From: Planctomycetota bacterium
GTDB lineage: Bacteria > Planctomycetota > UBA1135 > UBA2386
Reading direction: 5' to 3'
DNA: 64,000 nucleotides
Assembly (NCBI GenBank): GCA_014192625.1
Contig: BJHM01000002.1
Coordinates: 124,001-188,000, forward strand
Of this stretch, positions 1-8,600 are shown in pieces; position 1 is the first letter of the stretch, and each line of letters starts with the position of its first letter. The position numbers and the translations under genes are program-made. A model generated the notes under the pieces. The model searched no databases. It was not told where the DNA came from and saw only the letters and a list, made by a program, of their open reading frames with translations.

Positions 1-430
1 TCACTTGGTGTTCTCCACTTTGCACACGGTCAATGCCGTTCAGACCGTGGAGCGCATCATCACGTTCTTCCCGCCGCATCAGCACGAACTCGTGCGCCTG
101 CAGCTAGCGCTCAATCTCGCTGGCGTAGTCTCGATGCGCTTGATCAAGAACAAGGACGGCTCGTCACAGGTTCCGGCGGTAGAATTGTTGATCAATACGC
201 CGACGGTCCGCGAGCTCCTTGAGCAAGGTCAGACCCGGATGTTGCCTAAGGCGCTGGCAGAGGGCGGCTATTACGGCACCATGACTTTCAACCAGTCGCT
301 GATCCGCCTGTTCCAGGCCGGCAACATCAGTCTCGAAGATGCATTGATCGCGTCCGACAATCCGGATGAGTTGAAGATGCAGATGCGCGGAATTACGCAG
401 GGCAGCCTGACGCGTCCATCTGCCAGCTGA
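1..430 (+). CDS. pilT: PilT-family type IV pilus retraction ATPase, 3' end only
   Basis: This is the C-terminal part of a hexameric secretion/retraction ATPase that would power type IV pilus disassembly at the inner membrane. The 5' end lies before the window, and the first whole codon begins at base 2. Visible are the His box (HLVFSTLHT), the run on FFPPHQ typical of PilT, and a stretch aligned with the PilT AIRNLIRE region (here TVRELLEQ, so the motif is degenerate). It is a paralog of the complete pilT at 21366-22466, where the same segment reads AIRALIRD. The Walker motifs are outside the window. The next gene, 180 bases downstream, is a GspC-like PDZ protein, which fits a pilus or type II secretion context. 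The family is clear; whether it is PilT or PilU in function cannot be decided. Confidence 0.9.
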   Translation, partial: HLVFSTLHTVNAVQTVERIITFFPPHQHELVRLQLALNLAGVVSMRLIKNKDGSSQVPAVELLINTPTVRELLEQGQTRMLPKALAEGGYYGTMTFNQSLIRLFQAGNISLEDALIASDNPDELKMQMRGITQGSLTRPSAS

Positions 431-610
431 TTTTTGAAGTGTAACCTGCCAGCTTTTGGCCTTCGATTCGAGCCCAGGTTGGTGCGCCGGGAAGATTGCT
501 TGCCGGTGCGCGTCTCAGTAGTAACTCGGCTCTGCTCTATCCGAGATTGATTCGGCCGACGAGAAGGCTGGTCTTCTGAGTCATCAGAGCGCTAGACTCC
601 CGCTCCTGCG

Positions 611-1927
611 ATGAAGCTACCGGTCAACGCAATCCTGTATCTCGCCTCCGTCGGATTACTCGGCGTTGCTGCCCTTACGTTTTCACAAACGTTTCCTGAG
701 CAGAGCCAAGCGGCCCGCGACAAACGGCATAACCGAGGCATCAACGAGGCGCGTGACCTGTTGGCGAAAGCCAAGAGTCAGGGATCTCGCGCAGAGCGGC
801 TTTGGAACTACGACAACCCGTGGTGGAAAGATCAGTTTCTCGCGCCGGAGATTTTCGGCAGAGAAAAGGCCGTCGAGAAGCCGCCCGAGGACCCGCAAGC
901 GATTGCCGCTGCCGAAGCCGCAACGAAGGTGAAGATTGAAACCCTCTTCGAATTGGAGGCGGTGGTCTACGACCCGGGCCAAGGCAAGGGGGATCTCTCG
1001 CACGTGATCTTGCGCTACAAAGATGGCCTGCAGGTCAATCCGCCAGATTGGTATGTTCGTGAGAATCGTCCCGCTGGCAGTGCCGTGGCGCCAGGCGACA
1101 GCGTGGGTGGCGCTCCGGCTGCTCAAGGCAACCGAGGTAACCGCGGTAACCCTAACCAGGGCGGTGGTCGTTTGGGTCGCGGCGGCAGCAATCCTGCCAA
1201 CCCGGGTGCCGCGACTTCGATGCCGACCACAACAGCCGGCAGCCAGTATCTACAGCGTGTCTGGGTGGCTGGCGACGGGGCCAAGCACTTCGACAACAAA
1301 CTTTGGGAACCCTTCAACGACATCCGGCTGGTGCGAGTGTCATCCGATGCGCGCTCGGCGTTCTTCATCCGAATTGCACCACCTGCAAAGGCCGGTGAGC
1401 CAGCAGAGGTGCCGACGGAAGTCGAGGTGTTCAAGCGTTCGATAGAGATGACGAATGAAGATGCGGCGGCCCTTGCGAAAGTTTTGCGTTCTGGCAGTCC
1501 AGATCGACTGAATAGCGGCAATGTGAAAGCGGTGGCCGCCGCTGCAGGCGGGATTTGGACCGACGACCCATCGGGAGAGACCAAGAAAATCGATGGTCGG
1601 TTCAATATCGGTCGCAAAGATGAAACGCTGTTCCGTGAGAACCCGGAAGTGCTGATGGAGCGGGTCAACGCGGAAACCTACGTCAGCAAAACGGGTGGCA
1701 ACTTGCGCGGGGTCGTGCTGAAGAACGTGGATCCAACTCTTGCTAGCCGATTTGGTGTGCAAGCGGGAGAGGTCATCATCGCGGTCAATGGCGAGCGCGT
1801 TGAAACCAAGGCCGATGCCGTTGCGACTGGCAAGCGTCAATACAATCGCGGCACGCGTAGCTTCGTCGTCAAGTTTCTCTCCAACGGCCAAGAACTCGAG
1901 CGCATCTACCAGACGCCCGATCGCTGA
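611..1927 (+). CDS. Membrane-anchored PDZ-domain protein, GspC-like
   Basis: The protein has 438 residues. A single N-terminal hydrophobic segment (about residues 5-25) would anchor it in the inner membrane. The middle is partly low complexity, with a Gly/Asn/Arg-rich stretch at about residues 170-200 (for example GNRGNRGNPNQGGG). The C-terminal 75 residues look like a PDZ domain (RGVVLKNVDPT, then GVQAGEVIIAVNGE). This order of TM helix, periplasmic region and C-terminal PDZ is that of the type II secretion protein GspC, and the gene follows a PilT-type ATPase. Overall similarity to GspC outside the PDZ is not evident, so a general periplasmic PDZ scaffold is the alternative. The start is the ATG at 611, and no strong ribosome site is seen. 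The downstream coaX starts 13 bases after the stop. Confidence 0.7.
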   Translation: MKLPVNAILYLASVGLLGVAALTFSQTFPEQSQAARDKRHNRGINEARDLLAKAKSQGSRAERLWNYDNPWWKDQFLAPEIFGREKAVEKPPEDPQAIAAAEAATKVKIETLFELEAVVYDPGQGKGDLSHVILRYKDGLQVNPPDWYVRENRPAGSAVAPGDSVGGAPAAQGNRGNRGNPNQGGGRLGRGGSNPANPGAATSMPTTTAGSQYLQRVWVAGDGAKHFDNKLWEPFNDIRLVRVSSDARSAFFIRIAPPAKAGEPAEVPTEVEVFKRSIEMTNEDAAALAKVLRSGSPDRLNSGNVKAVAAAAGGIWTDDPSGETKKIDGRFNIGRKDETLFRENPEVLMERVNAETYVSKTGGNLRGVVLKNVDPTLASRFGVQAGEVIIAVNGERVETKADAVATGKRQYNRGTRSFVVKFLSNGQELERIYQTPDR

Positions 1928-1940
1928 GGGCAAGGCGATC

Positions 1941-2660
1941 GTGGACACATCGGTCCTCACGCTCGATCGCGGCAATACCACTCTTGACGTGATGCTGCAT
2001 GGCAATCGCCAGCGTCGGCAGCGTTGGGCTGTTTCGGATGCCGTCGATCTGAGCGCATTCCTTGCGGATGTTCGCCCTCGCTGCGCGGTCGGTGTCTCGG
2101 TGGTGCCAGATGGATTATTGGATGCGATTTCGCAACTGCAAGCCATGGGGCTCGTCGTGCGGATGGTGGGGCGCGATGTCTCAAATCCATTGCGGAGTGA
2201 CTACGAGACGCCACAAACGCTTGGTCCCGATCGTTGGTTAGGAGCGTTGGCGGCATTTCACATATTTGGCCGCGCCATCACGATTGATTGCGGTAGTGCA
2301 ACCACGGTCAATCTGATCGAGGACGACGGCGTATTCCGTGGTGGCGCGATTGCGCCTGGGCTGCGGGCGATGATCGATGGCATGGCAAAGATCACGCCGC
2401 TCCTGCCGTGTGCGCGCCCCGCACTTGCAACGCCGATGCCGGCGCTCAGCTCTGCGTCGGGAGTAGACACCGGAGTCGCGCTTGCGTTCTGTGGAGCGGT
2501 CGAACGAATGGTGGCAGAACTGCAAGTGGCTGCGCGGGGCAACGCCACATTGGTGCTCACCGGCGGCCACGCAGAGGACTACTTGCGGCACGGCAAGCTC
2601 TCGCCAGTGCACCTGCCCGATCTCGTTCACCGCGGTCTATTGTTGCTCGCGGACCAGTGA
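1941..2660 (+). CDS. coaX: Type III pantothenate kinase
   Basis: It phosphorylates pantothenate in the first step of coenzyme A synthesis, in the cytoplasm, and belongs to the ASKHA fold. Residues 7-13 (TLDRGNT) match the DxGNT phosphate-binding motif near the N terminus, and DCGSATTVNLI in the middle matches the second phosphate motif. GGAIAPGL is the conserved GGxIxPG segment, and LTGGHAE near the end matches the C-terminal GG motif. At 239 residues it is slightly shorter than usual for the family (about 250). I chose the GTG at 1941 because it lies 13 bases after the preceding stop, with GAGGG upstream, and places the DxGNT motif at the expected distance. An upstream in-frame ATG at 1740 would run through the PDZ gene. 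The stop overlaps the next start (TGATG), so the two genes are probably translationally coupled. Confidence 0.9.
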   Translation: MDTSVLTLDRGNTTLDVMLHGNRQRRQRWAVSDAVDLSAFLADVRPRCAVGVSVVPDGLLDAISQLQAMGLVVRMVGRDVSNPLRSDYETPQTLGPDRWLGALAAFHIFGRAITIDCGSATTVNLIEDDGVFRGGAIAPGLRAMIDGMAKITPLLPCARPALATPMPALSSASGVDTGVALAFCGAVERMVAELQVAARGNATLVLTGGHAEDYLRHGKLSPVHLPDLVHRGLLLLADQ

Positions 2661-3691
2661 TGCGGCTGCTGACTCCATACGGCCTTGGCGGCATCGCGGT
2701 TTTGTTCGCAAGCTCAGGTCCCGAGCGCGATCGGCTGATCGCATGTCTGCGCGACGCGCGCAACCGCGCACTGTTGACCACCCCTTTGGCGCCCCCGCGT
2801 CGAGGCGCACTTTGGATCGAAGGCACCCTGTTCGATGAAGTGCTCGTCGTGGACCGACGCGATGGGCTCGAATTGCATGTGCATGGCAGCCCTCGGCTGC
2901 TAGATGAGCTGGCGCTTCGGTTTGGCCCGTGGGAACCGTCGGTTTCGTCGCCAGCCGAAAGTTTGCTCATGGCGGCAATGTCCGTTGCGCAATTGGATCT
3001 GGCGCTCGAACAGTCGGCATACGATTTCGCTGCTTTTCTCGCTGCTCTACAACGCGAACCGCTGGCGCAGCAAAAGATCTCGCTCGCGGCTGCGCTGCTT
3101 CGCTCGTGCGTCGCGCGCGCACTAGTCGTCCCGCATCGCTTGGTATTGGCGGGGCGACAAAACGCGGGCAAATCAACGTTGTTCAACCGGCTGCTGTTTT
3201 CGGAACGTGCGCTCACCGGATCGTTGCCGGGGCTCACGCGTGATCCGCTGCGCGAGGTGACTTGCCTCGAGGGCTATCCGTATGAGTTAGTGGATGTCGC
3301 CGGGGCAGGTGAAGCAATCGATAGTATCGATGCGAAAGCGCAGGCGAGGGCCCGGGCTGAGCAAGCTGCGGGCGAGTTGTTGATCGTGGTGGATGGCAGT
3401 CTTGGTCCCACGGATCAGGATCGCGCGCTGTGGTCCCCGCAGGCCGTTGTGGTGGTGAGCAAAGCGGATCTGCCGCCGGCGGCCTGGCCCGAGGACTTTC
3501 CAGTCGATCTCCGAGTTGCGTGCGCAGATCCCGCTTCCGCGGGGCGCGTTCGTGCTGCGCTCGGCGCCGTGTTGCAAAAACGTCGTCGATTACCGGTTGC
3601 TGGCGTGATTTTTGGGCCGGCAGCCTTGAGCGAGGAGCAGTGGTGTTCGCTGCGAGCTGCGGCTGGTGCGGCTGGGCTCGACTCGGCATGA
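2660..3691 (+). CDS. Shortened MnmE/TrmE-like GTPase
   Basis: This 343-residue protein has an MnmE-type plan that stops early. The N terminus (LLTPYGLGGIAVLF) resembles the folate-binding TrmE N-domain, followed by FDEVLVV and LELHVHGSPRLL, which match the DEVLV and VEIHCHGG segments. A GTPase domain follows: P-loop GRQNAGKST at residues 165-173, a switch region LPGLTRD, a G3 motif altered to DVAGAGE in place of DTAG, and G4 as VSKAD. The helical segment around the G domain looks short, and the C-terminal CxGK catalytic motif of MnmE is absent. True MnmE is about 450 residues and modifies tRNA wobble uridine with MnmG. Here the modification chemistry is probably lost, or a separate full MnmE exists elsewhere. 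The start ATG overlaps the coaX stop. Assignment to the superfamily is firm; the function is unknown. Confidence 0.75.
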   Translation: MRLLTPYGLGGIAVLFASSGPERDRLIACLRDARNRALLTTPLAPPRRGALWIEGTLFDEVLVVDRRDGLELHVHGSPRLLDELALRFGPWEPSVSSPAESLLMAAMSVAQLDLALEQSAYDFAAFLAALQREPLAQQKISLAAALLRSCVARALVVPHRLVLAGRQNAGKSTLFNRLLFSERALTGSLPGLTRDPLREVTCLEGYPYELVDVAGAGEAIDSIDAKAQARARAEQAAGELLIVVDGSLGPTDQDRALWSPQAVVVVSKADLPPAAWPEDFPVDLRVACADPASAGRVRAALGAVLQKRRRLPVAGVIFGPAALSEEQWCSLRAAAGAAGLDSA

Positions 3692-3704
3692 TCTCGACCC
3701 CAAG

Positions 3705-5051
3705 ATGGCAGAAATAGAAAAGCGCGATCTTGTTTCGATCGAGGATCTAAGCACCGACGAGATCCTCGAGCTGTTTCATCACGCCGATGCTTTTCGCGAT
3801 AACTTGCTTGGCTGGTCAGATCTCTGCCGTGGCTCGATCATGGCGACGTTGTTCTTCGAACCGAGCACTCGCACTCGGCTAAGTTTTGAATCCGCGATGG
3901 TGCGCTTGGGCGGCGGAGTCATCACGGCTGCGGACGAGAAGAACACCAGCCGAAGCAAGGGCGAGTCACTCGCGGACACGGTGCGCGTTGTCGGTGGCAG
4001 CTACGCCGACATTCTTGTGCTGCGTCATCCTGAAGATGGTTCGGCGCGCGTCGCCGCTCGCTATGCCCGCGTGCCGGTGATCAATGGCGGCGATGGCTCG
4101 CATGAGCATCCGACGCAGACGCTGTGTGACCTCTACACGCTCTGGAAGGAGAAAGGGCGCCTTGAGGGGCTTGAGGTAGTGCTGTGTGGCGACCTTCGCT
4201 ATTCCCGCACGATCCATTCGTTCTGCTATGCACTTGCGCGCTTCAAGGCCAACATAGTGACGCTGCCGTATCCAGGTTTCGAGTTGCCCGACTACGTGCT
4301 CGGCAGGCTACAGCGTGATTTCCATGTGCGAACGGCGGCGGCGTCGGTCGCGGATCTGCCTGGCATCGCCGGTAGTCACAATGCTGCTGCATATCTGACG
4401 GCGAGTCAGCCACACCAGTTGGCGCTCTACACAAGCCTCACCCCAGTAGAAGTAAATCGCATCGACGCGATTTACATGACGCGTGCGCAACTCGAGCGGC
4501 ACTCCGGCGAGGACATCAAGAATTATCCTCGTCTGTCATCCAAGACCTTGAATGCCGCCGCTGCAAAGGATGCGCGGCTGATGCATCCGCTGCCACGCGT
4601 TGATGAGATCGACTACGAACTGGATTCAGATCCACGGTCGGTTTACTTCCGGCAGGCTGAGCTTGGCGTGCCAATGCGCATGGCGCTGATGGCGTTCTTG
4701 CTCGGGCGCATTCAGCTCCGCAGCAAACCTCCTGCTCACAACTCGGCAGCCACCGGTATCGACGCGCGCAGTGGCCTGCGGTGCCGCAACGAGCGCTGCA
4801 TCACGAATGGGGAAGGCGTTCGTTATCTGGTTCGTGACTTCCGGATTCGTGACGATCAGGCAAACTCGGTCGCCATGGAGTGTGCTTACTGCGAGCGGGA
4901 TCTGCAGATTCGCTACCTAGGCCACCTTTCGGAGCGCTGGTATGGGAGCCTTGCGCCGGGCGTTGCCAATAGCGTCCCGTTGGACCAGCGAGTTTGGTTC
5001 GAGTCAGACACTCAGGCAGAGGCGGCGGGATATTCGGTGCGCGGTGGGTAG
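3705..5051 (+). CDS. pyrB: Aspartate carbamoyltransferase fused to a PyrI-type zinc domain
   Basis: The enzyme condenses carbamoyl phosphate and L-aspartate to carbamoyl aspartate in pyrimidine synthesis. Residues 1 to about 335 are a complete catalytic chain: FFEPSTRTRLSFE (the STRT loop), SKGESLADT (80s-loop Ser/Lys), HPTQTLCDL, GDLRYSRT, YMTRAQLER and MHPLPRVDEI, ending in YFRQA. After a short linker comes a zinc-ribbon-like domain with Cys360-x4-Cys365 and Cys393-x2-Cys396, the spacing pattern of the zinc domain of the regulatory chain PyrI (LRCRNERCI, then ECAYCERDL). The nucleotide-binding allosteric half of PyrI is missing. In E. coli the PyrI zinc domain binds the catalytic chain; here it would do so in cis. 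The ATG at 3705 lies 13 bases after the previous stop, and an in-frame ATG at 3666 would overlap it. The protein has 448 residues. Confidence 0.93.
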   Translation: MAEIEKRDLVSIEDLSTDEILELFHHADAFRDNLLGWSDLCRGSIMATLFFEPSTRTRLSFESAMVRLGGGVITAADEKNTSRSKGESLADTVRVVGGSYADILVLRHPEDGSARVAARYARVPVINGGDGSHEHPTQTLCDLYTLWKEKGRLEGLEVVLCGDLRYSRTIHSFCYALARFKANIVTLPYPGFELPDYVLGRLQRDFHVRTAAASVADLPGIAGSHNAAAYLTASQPHQLALYTSLTPVEVNRIDAIYMTRAQLERHSGEDIKNYPRLSSKTLNAAAAKDARLMHPLPRVDEIDYELDSDPRSVYFRQAELGVPMRMALMAFLLGRIQLRSKPPAHNSAATGIDARSGLRCRNERCITNGEGVRYLVRDFRIRDDQANSVAMECAYCERDLQIRYLGHLSERWYGSLAPGVANSVPLDQRVWFESDTQAEAAGYSVRGG

Positions 5052-5607
5052 CAAGGGCTTCGTAGGCGCGCATCGAGAGCTAGGACTTTTCTACGCTAAG
5101 TTTTCATGAGCCTTGCCGATAGCCGTCGGCCGAACCAACCAGATGGGGGTATATTAGGAGGTGAAAATTGCCACCAATTTTGCGTCCAAGTGACGGTGAA
5201 CGTTGGAGTTGTGCGAAAGCGCACTCAAAGACCGCGCAACTTGTTGGCGGTGGATAGTTTTGTGGAATGTTGTTCCGACCACAAACCCGTCAGCAATATC
5301 AGTTTGGGGAGACTTGTCTCGCCCTGAGATTGCGGCATGATTGTTGATCTCTACGCTTACGACAGAGGCCATTTTCCGATGATCCATTTGGCTCGTAGGA
5401 CTAAAAATCTGTTGCACAACCTGCTAGATCTCATGCTGCCAATACCGAGCATCCGATTTGGTTCTACTGCGCACCCTTGGTGCGTGGGGGTCAGTGCTCG
5501 CAGGGTCGTTCGCTCGCAATCTGCGGCGCAAGAGCGCCATGCGAGCTCGTTACTGCGTGTGGTTGCTCAGGATGGACCGGTCCGCGAACTCTGACGAAAT
5601 ACGAAAC
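5052..5607. other. Non-coding gap with an orphan ribosome-binding site
   Basis: No convincing protein gene is seen in these 556 bases. A near-perfect Shine-Dalgarno sequence (AGGAGGTG, 5156-5163) follows a TATATT box (5150-5155) and precedes a TTG-initiated frame of only 29 codons (5168-5257). GGACCGGTCC at 5574-5583 is a 10-base palindrome, 24 bases before the lipoprotein start at 5608. The gap separates the pyrB operon from the giant lipoprotein array and probably holds the array's promoter. Confidence 0.5.
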
Positions 5608-8600
5608 ATGGCACAGACACTTCTCATGCGGCAATGCAGTTCTTGCCTCGCGGTTGCCGCGAGCGTGGTGCTGACTGCTTGCAGCGGCAGCAGTAGCGGC
5701 AGCGGTAGCGGCAGTGCAGGATCGCCGGCGACAACTGGCGCACATTCGCAACTTGCACAGGTGGACTATGGCCGTCTGGTCGATGTCTACGGGCTTTTGC
5801 GGACGTCGCAGGGCGTTTCGATTTCGTTGTTCCAAAAAGACGTCCTTATCGGTCCCGATATCCAGGACGAGCGTCAGGTTGGTGGAGCCCAGCGCGACGA
5901 AGATATCCGCTTCGATTTCATCAGCTTTGACCCAGATACTTTGCAGGGGCGGTTGTTTGTCACTCGCGAAATCGGCACGCCAGAGTTTCAGCAGTTGTTT
6001 GATAGCTTGGATAACAACGTCCGATCCCTAACCCCGCTGGTTTTTTCAACCGGCAGTTCGCAGACCTACACGGTCGTCCCGCGCAACGCCGCGTTGCGGC
6101 TCAAATTCACCAGATCGCTCGGCATTACGGACGACTTCTTTGTCGAGCGAAACGCTAGTGGCCAGGTTACCGGGATTCGTAATGCCGATGCAGTTCAGTT
6201 GCTGCAGCTGTCGGGCGACCCAAGCGTCCCCGGATCATTCGTGCCGATCACGACGCGATACAGCGTTTTCGGCGACACGCTCATATTAGACCCTGTGTTG
6301 TTGGGGACTGAGGGGCTGCAGTATCAGACCCGCAACAATGCCTCGGGCCTGCCCGAGGCTCCCAACCAAGTTGGCGCAAACATTCGTTTGGCGATTGCAC
6401 TCGAAGGCCCGTTGGCAATTCCAGGCATGCGCGCCGACAGCCTTGGTTCGCTCACTGGGCTAAATAACTCAGGGCGCTCGGCCGTGATCCGCGATTTTCG
6501 ATCGGGCAATGCGCTTGACGCGTCAGCGGATATCTCCGGTGGTTTCGTGCGGGATCCGATCCCGCCACGAATCATTGGTGAAATGTCGATGTATCTCGAG
6601 CGCGTCGACCCAGTCAATTTAAGTATCGTCCAGATCACGGTATTCAAGGGCGGTATTATCCAAGAAATCGATCGCGGCGACGTGTTCCGCATTATCTCGG
6701 ACAACAGCGGCGTGCCGTTTGGTTCTGCCGAGGTGCTGGTAGACCCAGCCGATGACTTGGGACAGCCTGAAGTCCAGCACGTTCGGGTGCTCGTTCGGTT
6801 CTTGCAGAACCTGGAGAATATCGATCCGAGTAATCGGCCGGGTTATCCGCAAACGCCAAGCGAAATCGAGACTTGGCTGGTGCTGAATGCGCCGCGAGCT
6901 GTGCTAGTAGCTGAGTTCAATGCTGGCGGTTTAGACCCGTTGACACAGGAGTTTGTCGGTGACGACCCGCGCAACTTCGTGACGTTCTCGCCGTCGCCGC
7001 TGCCGTATCCAGATGGCAGGCCAAGCGAGCCGAATCAAAATATCTCGCCGTTTGCCGGCGCAGTAATTAGGTTCACCAAACCAGTCGATGGCACCACGAT
7101 AAAAGCCGCGGATACGATGTTTTTCGGCACGCGCAACCTGCTCGATCAGGACGCGATCCAACAGTTCATAGCTACTCGTCCGTGGCGCCGCCTTGCACCA
7201 GATGGAACGACGGTGACTGCGCAAGGCATAGGCATGGACTTGGCGAGCTTTGACCGCGACAAGTTCTGGACCCCGCACCTTGTTGCCGCCCGCGTGGTTG
7301 ACGAAGATGGCTCACAAACCACTTTGCGACTGCAGCCTTCGCAAGGTTTCTACCTCGATCAGCAGATGCGTCAGGACGGTAATCGGCCGTACTATTTACA
7401 CCTCGTAGGAGGTGCTGCTGGCATCCGTGATTTGTCGGGTAACCCGGTGGATTTGCAGGCGACTGATCCAACTCGCTCTAGTGGCCTAGCGATTCCGTTC
7501 ACGCTTGATCTGCGCACCAATGGCGCGGTCCCTGCGTTTGATGACAACCTGGTTGTTAGCGTCGTGCGCCGCTTTGCTAGTCAAGACGAGGACGAAAATC
7601 CGTCCTTGTATATTGATAGCGAAGTCCAAGGACAGGGCAGCGACACCAATGCGCGCGCCTACCGACTGCAGGACATTTTCGGTGCGTTCGTGCAGGTTGG
7701 TGGCAAGTTGCAAGCGCGTCCGACTACCCGTGTGCGCCAGATCGCGGACAACCTCAACCAAGCGCCAGTTGCGCCGCAGACCAGTTTGCTGCGTTGGTGC
7801 CCTTACTCTGTGTCCAACGAGGATCAGGTTTCGTCAAACACCTCGACTACTCCGTTTGGCCAAGGCATTCAGAACCCACTCAATCCCTACGGTGCGCGTT
7901 TGCAAACCGTTTGGCGTGAAGTTGACTTGAGCCTGTCACGCGTGGACCCATTTGACTTCAACCTCGACGTTGAGCAAATGTATTGGGCGCCGTTTGCCAG
8001 CGGCACGATCACATTCGACGAGTTCGATCAATTGGGTCTATTCTTAGGCCACAGCGAGCGCCGTCCGGAACCGTGTGTGGGCAATTTCGCAGCGCTGCCA
8101 ACCTTTGAAGGTTCGGGCCTGAGAACGGACTCGTTTGATAAGAACTATCTGCGCAACCTACTGGCCAATGGCTCGGGAGAGCAGGTTGATACTCGGCCTC
8201 TGCCGTTCTCGGCCTACCCGCCATCGGCCATGCGCATTGATTCTGCGCAGACAGTATTGGAGCCCAATGGTGTCAATCGCTTCTTGCCTCTGCCACGCTT
8301 CCAAAAACCATATTTTGTGTTCCGTGATGAGACCGTCATCGAGCAGGGGTGCGTATCGGGGCTAGGCTCTGACACAGCGACCAGCATTTATTCGCCATGG
8401 CTCATTTCGCCATGGTTAAATGGTATGGGACGTAGAGTGACGCAGGGTTATCAATCGCCTGGTGTTTACATCCTCCCGACCGGTGCCGGTACATTTGACG
8501 CCAGCCAGCCGACCATCATTAGTGGTTTTTGGAACGATTGCGTCAATGCGAAGTTGCGCACAGCTGGCACGGCGGATTCGTTCACCGAAGGCCTGGTTGG

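Noticed and set aside
431-610. Possible tRNA gene between the PilT fragment and the PDZ gene
   Set aside because: A weak TTCGA match was seen, but no acceptor stem or anticodon arm can be folded around it.
5106-5327. Frame of 73 codons after pyrB
   Set aside because: It has no ribosome site at its ATG and no protein-like composition; the strong site inside it fits a different frame.
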